Below, in pieces: positions 49,702 through 59,800 of a stretch of 64,000 nucleotides of DNA (position 1 is the stretch's first letter; each line of letters opens with the position of its first letter). The notes beneath the pieces were generated by a model that was not told the DNA's origin, made no database searches, and saw only the letters and a program-made list of their open reading frames with translations. The translations under genes were made by a program, and so were the position numbers. This DNA comes from Hordeum vulgare subsp. vulgare. Its lineage: Eukaryota; Streptophyta; Magnoliopsida; Poales; Poaceae. The stretch is from NCBI RefSeq assembly GCF_904849725.1, contig NC_058524.1, positions 27,497,001 to 27,561,000 of the forward strand, given 5' to 3'.

Positions 49702-50204
49702 CTTGCAAAATAGAATAAACAACAATCAGATACAACAAGGATAAAGTAAAATGATGCACTTATATCAATGAAAGAAAGCATTTAGACGAGCATGCACATA
49801 CATGTAATACATGTGAAGCAAACTTGTTGGATCAACAATATAGTGATGTAGTTAATGCATCAGTACTAATACATGTAAAACACTTGGACCAGCATGCACA
49901 TACACATGTAGCAATGCAGATACAGTTAATGCATCAGTACTAAACTGACAGTTGAAACAAGCAACTAAATTGAAGCACTTGGACTAGCATGCACATACAA
50001 GTGTAGCAATGCATCAGTATTAAAACATGTGAAACAGGAGGTAGTAATGTACTAAACTGATAGTTGAAGAAAACTATATATGTGAAGCAATGCATTAACT
50101 ATTTACAACAATTACTTTTATGTTTTAACTTGCAATTTTATCCATGTACCCACAATCATCTATAAGCAAAGTAATTACTCAACTGTATCCCTAATGGAGG
50201 CAAA

Positions 50205-50500
50205 CATATGCATTCATAGCAACTGGTTGCCCAACATTTGGTGAATAAAGAAGCAAGCAGTGTGCAAGCAAGCAAGCAAAGTGCATGCATAAGTGCTACT
50301 AATACAAGCAAGCAAGCAAGCAAAGTGCATAAGTGATACTAATACAAGCAAGCAAGCAAAAGAAGTGCTACTGATAGAAACAAGCATAGTGCTACTGATA
50401 GAAACAAGCAAGCAAGGAAGAAAATTGAAGAGGAGCAAGCAAGCAAGTACCGTTGATACCAACCCTAGTAGCTTCTTCTCCAAGTGCTACTGATACAAGC
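50205..50500 (+). repeat. CAAG-rich minisatellite
   Basis: Runs of GCAAGCAAGCAAG alternate with AAGTGCATAAGTG and CTACTAATACAAG/CTACTGATAGAAACAAGCA units, giving several imperfect copies of roughly 35-40 bp. It lies within the CACTA region. Confidence 0.8.
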
Positions 50501-50779
50501 AAGTATTACTGATGGAAACTCTAATTAACCATGTATGCTAGCAAGGAAGCAAGCCGTAGTAGTCAAGCAACATGAACATGAACCCTAACCCCATGAAGCA
50601 GACTACCAGAGGGGGATAGAACGAACCACTAGGAATAAATCCCATGAACATGAACAAGAACCTCCAGGAGCTCCTAGATTGACCGAATCCTAACCCTAGA
50701 TCGACCAGGTGGGGGATGTACCCCCATTTGTTATCCATCACAAATGCAGGACCCCATGATCCAACCCTATTGATCCAGC

Positions 50780-50890
50780 CCCATGACAACTACAACCCTA
50801 ACCCCATGAATCTAACCCTAACCCCATGAACCCTAATCCTAACCCCATGAATGTACCGAACCATCCCAATTGATCCAGCCCCATGAACCA
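50780..50890 (+). repeat. CCCTAACCCCATGAA short repeats
   Basis: CCCTAACCCCATGAA and variants occur about four times between 50800 and 50885, next to CCAGCCCCATGA words. The pattern is telomere-like in wording only. It is short and interrupted. Confidence 0.6.
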
Positions 50891-51009
50891 TAGAAGAACA
50901 CATGAGGGGGATCTATCAAACCCTAGAAGATCTACTAGAAGAACACATGAGGGGATCTATCAACGGGAGATGGGTCAAGGGGAGAGGTACCTATCGTCAT
51001 CGACTGTTG

Positions 51010-51340
51010 ATTATGTAGATGTACCCGCTGTCGTCGTCGATGTAGTCGTAGCCGTCGACGTCGATGTAGATGTAGCCGTCGTCGTCGATGTAGATGTAGC
51101 CGTTGACGTCGTTGATGTAGTCGTCGTCGGGGAGAGGGGAGAGGGGCGGAGGGGCGACGCGGAGCAGGGGAGGGGCGGCGGAGTGGGGAGTGGAATGGAT
51201 CCCGCGTGGGTAGTGGGGAGTGGAATGGAGAGGGGAGTGGGAGAGGGAGTGGTGGGTCCCGCGTGGTAGTGGGAGAGGGAGTGGAGGGAAATTTTGGTGG
51301 GGTGGGAGGGAAAATTTGGTGGGGTGGGAGGGAAATTTTT
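51010..51340 (+). repeat. GTCGTCGATGTAGATGTAG and GGGAGTGG repeat tracts
   Basis: 51020-51130 is an imperfect array of GTCGTCGATGTAGATGTAGC-like words. 51180-51340 has repeated GTGGGGAGTGGAATGG, GTGGGAGAGGGAGTGG and GGTGGGGTGGGAGGGAAA units. Both lie where a CACTA gene on the minus strand would begin. Confidence 0.65.
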
Positions 51341-52189
51341 CACTAGTTTTTTGGGGTTTGGAGGCAGACTTTTTCTTTTTCTTTTTATAGACATTGTAGA
51401 AATAATGGTTAAAATCATACCGAATAGTTCAAGAAGACATCGATACTCAAATTTATATATCTTTTCTAGTTGGCATGTCACATGTGATGATGCGACACGA
51501 AGGTTTCCCATTTTTTTGATTTTTTTTGAATTTTTCATGGCCATTTCAAAATGCGATCGAAACGGCGGGCATGACAGTTCCTACCTAGTGGTTGAATCTT
51601 GGAAACCTTTTGGTGTTTCTATGGTTAAATAGATACTTGTGTACCTAGAAATGATTTTTGGAAAAAATAAAGAGCAAACTATAAGGCAGCCGCAGTTCAA
51701 ATTTGACCCGCTTCCAGCTGATTCGACATAGATTTGTCTTTTTCACGAGAGATGGATAAAAGCTTTTGACACCCAACCATTTTGTCAATTGTACATTAAA
51801 TATGACCTAGTATGTTAGAAAAATGATTTGGACCAATTTTGAAACAAATATATGGTAGGTCCTTCACAAAAAAACTCATTTCGGGCACTTGAAAAATGAA
51901 AAATGATTTTTTCATACAAGGAAGATGAAAACTTCCTTAATCAACATTGTTTGTCATTCCAACATGCACCATTATGCAAAATATGAGACCATTTCAACAA
52001 ACTATGCCATGAATATGGCCATGAGATTGATCATGTGGCTTGAAAGCCATGAATCTTCACACATGATAGCTCATTTGTGTGGCTTGAAAGACATTTGCAA
52101 CAAATAAAAAGTCACTTAAACCAATCTATGAACAAATAAGATACGACAAGTAAGATCAACCAATCTATCAACATACTTGGGTTGAACAA

Positions 52190-52437
52190 AGATAAAGTCA
52201 CTTAATCATACATAATTAAGAGATTCTTCTCATCTTGCATTACAACATTGCTACAAAAGAGCAACACCCCAACAATAGCATAGTACAGTTACAAACATAG
52301 CATAGTGGAGTCACTTAATCATACATAATATAGAGATTCTGATCATCTTGCATTACACCATTGGTACAAAAGAGCAACACAGCAACACAACAACACATCA
52401 ACCATAGCATAGTGGACTTCATCTTCATCTGATCAGC
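52190..52437 (+). repeat. Two-copy approximately 100-bp direct repeat in 3' UTR of the GRF gene
   Basis: 52196-52285 and 52311-52400 share GTCACTTAATCATACATAAT, AGAGATTCT, ATCATCTTGCATTACA and ACAAAAGAGCAACAC. Confidence 0.8.
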
Positions 52438-53349
52438 TCATCCATCCAAAATGTCCCTGATCATCTTCATCTTCTCTTGGTTCTTCTCCAATGCCTTCAA
52501 CTGATCAGCAATTTGGATCTTCAGCTCATCCCTGCGTTTAATCAGATTCTCAATTCCTTTCTTCAGACCATTAATGTGAAGGTTGAGCACCAAAATTTCA
52601 TCATTAAGTTTGTCCTTCTCCTTCAAATGATTTGCCTTCTGGGTCCTAATGACCCCGCCTTGAGCTTCTGCAAGGTTGAGCAGTTGATTCACATCTTCTA
52701 CTAGTTTGTCATAGTTTGCATCAAGATTTCTTTTCTCCTCAGTGAGGTGGTGAATTTTCAGTGAATTCTCCAAATTATCATCCCTCCTAGCACTCTTGCT
52801 GTCTTCCAACATTTCCCACAGTTTTAACAATGCATTTTGCATTGTGGGAGGCCACTCTTGGTCTACCCAACCAACAAAACCACAGTTTTGAGGTGGCTGC
52901 AATACAAAATAACCAGTACTTCAACAATACAAAATAACCAGAAAATAACAAGCCAGAATTCTGTAATAAACATGCAATGACAGTGCTGCAATAAACAAGC
53001 AATGACAGTGCTGTAACAAGCCAGAATCTTTTAGCTAAACTAGCAATGACAATGCTATAATAAACAATGACAGTTTGAATATCTGAGCTAAACAAACAAT
53101 GACAGTGATGTAGTAAACACTGACAGTCTGAATCTTTTGAGCCAGGTAGAAAAAAAAGAAGCAACTTCATGCATGTCTAACACTAAAGAAGATAGAACTA
53201 ACCGGCTGAGCACACACTAAAAATCTTCTCCCTGTCTCAAATCCTTCGAATGCTACGCGACGCTCAGGCAGCAGCCCATGCTTGAAAAAACATGTAGGGC
53301 AGAATTCTCGATGCCCATGTAGTCTTCATCATCGATGCTAGGAGGGGTC
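52438..53349 (-). CDS. GRF-type zinc finger / coiled-coil protein (transposon-associated)
   Basis: Exon 52438-52896 encodes PPQNCGFVGWVDQEWPP, then about 130 residues of heptad-rich coiled coil (EEKRNLDANYDKLVEDVNQL, KEKDKLNDEILVLNLHINGL), ending IRDILDG. The preceding exon ends at 53203 (donor GTTAGT) and encodes FCPTCFFKHGLLPERRVAFE then GFETGRRFLVCAQP. CPTC, GRRF, Cys and NCGF form a GRF zinc finger. The frame is closed upstream of the REFCPTC segment near 53310, so the first exon or acceptor is uncertain. Proteins of this shape are multiplied by grass transposons. Confidence 0.65.
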
Positions 53350-53890
53350 TAAAGAAGAACCAAGAAACAGAGATAAATCCCCAATGTGAAGAAACCGAAA
53401 CCCTAAACCTAACCCTAGCTCTACAAATTACCCGGTACATCATGCCGTCTGAGGAAGAGCTAATGTCCAGGATCTATAGGTCGTTGCTACTCTCATCCTC
53501 GTAAACCATGGCGCGGCGGAGGTGGTGGTGGACGACGAGCTTCGGCGACGAGGGGGGCAGAGCGCGAGCAGAGTAGATTGGCTCGGTCGACCAGGTTCGA
53601 GCGAGACACAAAGACCGATCGAACCGGTTCGTGCCGACCAGGTTCGAGCGGGCCATTTGTTTTTTTTGAAGGTGTCTATGCCATTTTTTTGTAAGATGTC
53701 CCGGATGGCACGTGGCGGACGGGACGTTGCAAGAATTGTCACATCGTATAAAGAGGGAACTGCCACTTCGTCTCCCTCATCTCCCTCGTCACCTCGTCTC
53801 CCTTGTCTCCCTTGTCGCCTCGTCTCCCACTTCGTCTTCTCGCTCTCTCCCGTCGCACCGTCTCCCTCGTCGCCTCGTCTCCCACACCCA

Positions 53891-56800
53891 ATGGAGGGTG
53901 CTCGTCGCGCCGTCGCCGTTGCAGATCTTGAGGTGTCGAAGTAGGAGGAGGACACGACCGCAACCGCTATCGACGTTGCGGAACTTGAGAAGGAGGTGCC
54001 TGTGCCGAAGCAGGAGGACACGACCGCAACCGCTGTCGCCGCTGCGGATCTCGAGAAGGAGGTGCCGAAGCAAGAGGACACGACCTCGAGCGGTGCTGCC
54101 GACGATGAGGTGGGTTTTTTAGATAGGGTTTTCTGGTTTTTTTTATAGTTGATTCATGCTTGAATGCTACATATATTTATTGAGACTTGGATTTCTTTAA
54201 TTTCAATCTTGATTTGTGCATGTGGATGTGGTAATGCTTCCCGTTCCCCTGCTTTCATAGTTATCGTTGATAAGCAGGAGATTTAGCATATATTCAGAGA
54301 GAAGAACACACTCTGCTTTTGCATGTGTTGGCGAACTTTTGCATTTTGTTGGCTTGAATCAACGAAATCTTTCTCTTATTAGTAAAGATTTCACCTAGAT
54401 CATGTGCTTGATATATACGAACACCCATTCCTAAATTTCGCCTAGGTCTGCCCCCTCTCTTGCATTTTATTGGGATTATTAGTAAGGATTTAATAAGAGT
54501 TAGGTTTTGAATTGGGATCTTGATTGCTGCATGTGCTTAGATTTTATTATGTGCCAGATATGTTGATAGATTTGTTGTGGTTATCCCTTCACTGGGGCAC
54601 GACAGGGGCTGAGCAGCCCAATAGTGCAATGTTCTGCTATATAAAATGCAGAACAGAGATAATCGTCTTGTGCAAACAGATACGAAAAGATAATGAAGTG
54701 ATACTTACAAATTTCTTGCATACATCACATTTTGGATGAAAGCGCTCCTTGTAACAAGTTTTATGGTATGGATGGTTTCGTGACATGGAGAACTGCATGT
54801 TTGTCACGCCCAAGATGCGACCCTATCCTCAATTTGGCACGAGGGCCTCGTCAGGGATAGAAGTGCATCTCGTCGTGTCGCAAGAATGGATATCGTTACA
54901 AGTACATGTACTGAAAATAAGATATATGTATAGAGTTGGCTTACACTCGCCACAAGCTATATCAGAGTCACATCAGTACATGTACTTGTAACGATATCCG
55001 TTCTTGCAACACGACAAGATGCGCTTCTATGCCTGACGAGGCCCTCGTGCCAAATTGAGGATAGGGTCGCATCTTGGGCGTGACAAGTTGGTATCAGAGC
55101 AGTACCGACCTAGGAGCCCCCTTGATTGATCGAACTTGGCCGAGTCGAGTCTAGTGAAAAAATACTTTGAGTCTAGTTATATATCGTAGAGTAGGATTCT
55201 TTTTTCTCCTCTTCTATGCTCTGGTGAGGAATCTTGACGTAATAATTTAATTCTACTCCTCTTCTCACTCAAATTTTTTTTAGGATCACGCGGATATTTT
55301 TGGAATCTATATGATGCCGATGTGACGGAGTTCTGTCTTGGTGCCTCCTATCTGCTTTGAGTTTCAGGGAAGTTGAGCTCCAGGGGATTCTCGAGCACAT
55401 CGTTATCATTCAGATTTCTTAGTATTTCAGTACGAAGGATGTTCGTAATTGCTTCAATACTGGTAGTGGCGAGATAACCCCGATGTCCCCAGTACTAGTG
55501 CAGATTGTTCGGGAGTACTGCCATACTTTGTATCGTTGTGATCACGAGGGTCTGTTGTAGATGAAGGTTCGAGATTCTGGTTGTGTGTTGACGGATGTGA
55601 TACAGGTGATGAGTTAGTTTAGGAGTTGTGTGAAATACTCCTTGTATCCATGTACCAGATTGCATGACCAGATATTTCGGGAATTCATAGGTGGGAATTC
55701 AAGTAGTTGCTTATAGGACATTCTTCCAACAAATGCATGATGTTAGGTTGGGGTTCGACATCTAGTGGATTCCTGTCCACGAAAATATCGGACGAAATCT
55801 TTCTCATGAGTTTGTTCTGGCTTGTTTCATAAGCCTCTCCCTTTGTTTTGTTTTAATATGGTAATTCGTGTTGCTTCGATGTCAAGTGGTGATTTCAGAT
55901 CTTTCCTAAGAGGTGTTCTCATATTTTTATGTGAGAATGCAAATTCTTTTGTTCTTTCAATTGTCATATCAATTTTTGTCAACCGGAGTCATCTTATCAA
56001 ATCCATTCAACCGGTGTGTTCCTCTCCAAGTCAATTCAATCATCTCTAATTTTGCAAGATCGTTCTCTCATTTATACCGGAGTTCATCTCATCTGTCCCA
56101 AGTTGTCTTTGTTTTTCCCCACCCTCCCGCCCTTTTTCTCAGTGATTGATTTTCATCCAAGAGTTTTCTTTTCATTGTGCTTCCGCTGTCTGTTCTTTTC
56201 TCTCTTACCCGGTGATTCGTTGTGAAGATTCTCAGGAGATTCATGTTCATCTTTATTCATTCTTGTCATCTTTCTGGTGAATTTAATTTAGTTGTCTGTG
56301 TTCATCATATCCTATTCATCCTTGTAATTCTTCCTATGTTGGAGTTTCTTGTCAGCCTATCTTTATTTCTTTTCTATCTATCCTATCCGGAGTGTTGAAG
56401 ATATCTCAGAGTTTCTTGTTTCAGATCTTTAATTATTTTGAGGTGCTCTACCTCATCTAGTTTTCATTTGTTCCGGTGCAATATCTCTCTTTCTAAGCAA
56501 TCTTTTCTAACGGTGGTTTCTTTGAGTGGGCCCATAACCCACAGGTTTTCCCAGGATCTTTCCTGGCTCTTTTAATCTTTTCCTGGAGTTCTCTAATTAT
56601 TTCAACTATGATGTAAGTATTATTTCCATCAATCATATTACTTCTTCAAGTTTTGTTTGAATTAATTCTCATATTGGCTCAACATTTCATTCTTCTTTAT
56701 TCCGGAGTGTCTCATTAATTCTTGGTGGTGTTCATCTCATCATTCTCTTCTTTCAAGACCGAAGGAGTGTTTCTCTCGAATCTTGGTCCATTCTCTTGGA

Positions 56801-59800
56801 GATTCATCATTTCAGCCTTGTGCCATCATCTTAATTGTTGTCAATCATGAGTATCCCCTTCTAGCTATCCGGTGCATTTCTGAGTTGTTTTTATTCTCGA
56901 TCCTCCGAAGGCCATCATGTTAGAAGATTCTTCGTTCTCAGCTTTCAGCTTTCATCCTCAATTCTTCTCCATTGTTGTCTCTTCATTCGTCTCTCGGTTA
57001 TTCCGGTGCCTTGTTCAAGTTTTCTCTCAGGTGGCTCATGATCTCTTCTTTCTCATGTATCTCCATTAATTCGTGGTGTTCCCATTTATTTGTGAATTCT
57101 TGCCGGTGCGTCCTTCAATCATGCCTCAAGTGATGCTTATCTCTCTCCTCAATCATTTCTAGAAGAATAAGTTGTATGCTAAATCCGTTGCTGGTCATCA
57201 ATTAAACTTGATGAAGGATAAGCATAACATAATTCTTATTCTTGCTTCATTAAATGATTTCAATTCTTCTTCCAGAGTGGCTCATGATATCAATTCCTTT
57301 TCTCAACTGTTATTATCTTTTCTTTTCCGGAGTTCCAAGTTTTCTCAAGAATCTCTTTGTGAGGTTTCATCTAAATCCTGGCAAGGTCATAATCTTATTC
57401 TTTTCTACCTTCTTATCGTTGCATCATTCATTTGTATACAAAGGTCCTTCTTGGTGGTTCTTCAAGGTTTCAATTCTTTCTCAAGTGTTCTTCAAGATTC
57501 TTGTTGGAGAACCTCAAGTATCCTTTCTCTTGCATTTATATGTGCAATTGTTCTTCCTTTATCCTTTGAGGTGGTATTATAACATTCTTGTTAGTGTAGG
57601 AGCCTCGAAGAGTTTTCCTGTCAAGAATGAGATAATTAAACCCACCGATTCTATGATCATTAGACATTTTCAACCCATGATTTCTTCATTGAGCTATCTT
57701 AGATTGGATTTCACCTAAAGCTTTTCCTATGGATTGTTGCTATTAGGGTGCTTATCATTGATCCTAATTCTCAAGGTATCCTCTTGGTGTAAGAATTATT
57801 CTTATCTTGTTGCTCCCAATCTATCCTTGTTTCTTTTAGTGGTTGGTTGTCACCTCATATTTGTTGAGATGATTTTCGTAAGCCCACTACTATTTTAATA
57901 TTTTCGTTGTTGGTTTTCCAACTACCACGTCAATTCTACGACCGGAGGCTCTTCAATTCTATTGTGATGATAGTTGGCATTCTTTCTTCATTCTCTTCTT
58001 CCGCTTGAGTTAGTTCCTATTCTCGTGTTCCGGAGGCATTGTGATGTTGCTCTTTTGGGTCAATCTTGTTGTGCTATCAAGATCATGGTGTTACATCGTT
58101 CTATTTAGTTGTTTGTCATGTATATTGTGCAATTCTACCTTCTTATCGAATTTGTTGTCCCATTTTCCTATCGAAGTGCTGCCGAAATTTTCCGTGAATT
58201 CTTGCTTCTTTCCCATATCATTCCTCATCTCTTTGCAACTTTCAAGGACCGTTGGTTTCATTCGTTTGTCAAAGAAGCGATTAAGTTTTACCTCTTGTTC
58301 TTTCTCATCCTCTCCCCCTTTTATTCTTGGATCTCGGGGCGAGATCCTCTTGTAGTGTAGGATAGTTGTGACAGCCCGATGCCGACGCCCGAGAAGATTC
58401 CCCTTTATTTCCGTTTCCGTCGTGTGGTTAGTTTTATTTGTTGCATCATCATTTAGTTTGCATCGTCGCATCATGCATGGCATCATGTCATCCGTGTTTT
58501 GTCGGTGTTGCTTGTTGCTGCATGTTGTTGGGTGTCACTGCCTTGTGAGTGGCGTTGTCTTGTTGGAGTGATGAGAGTGGGTGCGTGAGAGCCACCTCAA
58601 ACCCTATTGCACCGCGGATCTAAAACCTTCTCTCCCCTCTTATTTTATTTTTGTGGTTTTGCTAAAGATTTCAGACTTAACCCCCCTTTTAAAAATCCGT
58701 CTTCTTTTAAAATGTCCTTTTATTAAATGTGGGGGCAACCCTTGGGTTTTCTTTATTTCCTCCTTTTGTTTTGTTTCTAAATCCGTATCATTTTCTTTTC
58801 TCTTTTAAAGCGCTTTTATTTTATTCTTTAAATAAAAGGGGTTTATTTTTATTTTCTTGTTAAAAGGGTTTTATTTTAATTCTTAAAAAGGTTTCATTTT
58901 TTTATTTGTTTAAAAAAGGCCCAAGCTATTTTGATAGTTAGGGTATTTTTTTTATTACTTGTTAAGTCCTTTTTTTTGTGTGTGTTTCTCTGTTTTTTTA
59001 AAAAAGGGAAAAAAACCCAAAGGGAGAGAGGCCGAGTCGGCCCAAGGCTAACGAGGCCTCCAACCCTAGCGCCAGGGAGAGCCTCGCTCGATCCCTCTCC
59101 CCCCCGCTGTGCCGTCGTCGTCCTTCCCGCGAGCCCTCTCATTCTCCTTCCCGTGCGACTCCCTCTCCTCCCCCTCGCCTCCGAGCTGCCTGTGCTCTCA
59201 GCCCCGCGCGCCGCCCTCTTCCTCGCCAGCAGCCAAGCCGCCAGCGCCGCCCCATGGTTGTTCCCCGCGCCCGCGGGCTTGCTGCTCGCCTCGCCGTCCT
59301 GCGCCGGCGCCGCGTGCCGCCAGTGACCTGCCCGCGATGCGCCGCCGTTACCCCGCGCCGGTGCCGCGCCGCCGCGCTGCTGCCCGTCGGCCGGACCTCG
59401 CCGTTCCCTACCCCGCGCCGCTAGCATCCAGGCTGTCGTGCTCGTCGTAGGCTCGGCCTGCAGCGCCGCCGTCCGGCCCGACCTCGCCTCTTGCCGTGCT
59501 CACCTGTGCTGCGCTGCCAAGCTAGCTGCTGCCATGTGCTGTTTTGCTGCTGCTGCATGCTGTTGCTGTTGCATTTTGCTCATAACTACCTGCTGTGGCT
59601 GTCGCCATTGCCGCTGCCGAGTTGCTGATGTTGCCTCCGCTGCCTGCCGCGAGGCAGTGCTGTTGCTGTCATTGCCTGAAGGTTGTTGTTGTTGCTGTCG
59701 ACATGCTACCGGCTCCTGCTGCGTGCTTGTGCCGTGCTTTGCTTGCCTGCTGCCTGATTGCTATAGCTGCCGATGCATGTTGTTCTTGCTGCGTAGCTTG

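Larger units (their letters stand above)
47994..51920. mobile_element. CACTA transposon (left end certain, right end not found)
   Basis: The left terminus CACTACAAGAAATATGTCAA is diagnostic. The next 300 bp carry subterminal repeats with GACCAAA/TTTGGTC and GGTCGTA words (for example AAAGACCAAATGATTTGGTC). The interior has a minus-strand gene at 48736-49701. The stretch 51600-51920 resembles other CACTA non-coding DNA. I could not find the matching TTTCTTGTAGTG end before 53890, so the element is truncated, nested, or reaches to about 53400. Confidence 0.75.

Noticed and set aside
50780..50890. Interstitial telomere
   Set aside because: CCCTAA is present but is always followed by CCCATGAA. 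There are only about four interrupted units and no CCCTAAA array.
51011..51544. 128- and 177-residue frames around 51011-51544
   Set aside because: They are Val-Asp and Thr-Ser simple-repeat translations of a trinucleotide-like tract.
53440..54122. 213-residue minus frame and 136-140-residue plus frames around 53440-54122
   Set aside because: They are shadows of the repetitive first exon of the plus-strand gene and its GC-rich leader. Serine/arginine repeats mirror its Asp-Thr-Thr repeats.
58350..58360. TCTTGTAGTG as a right CACTA terminus
   Set aside because: It lies in the polypurine-tract region of the LTR element, lacks the preceding inverted-repeat bases (AGTTGACATATT), and has no matching target duplication.
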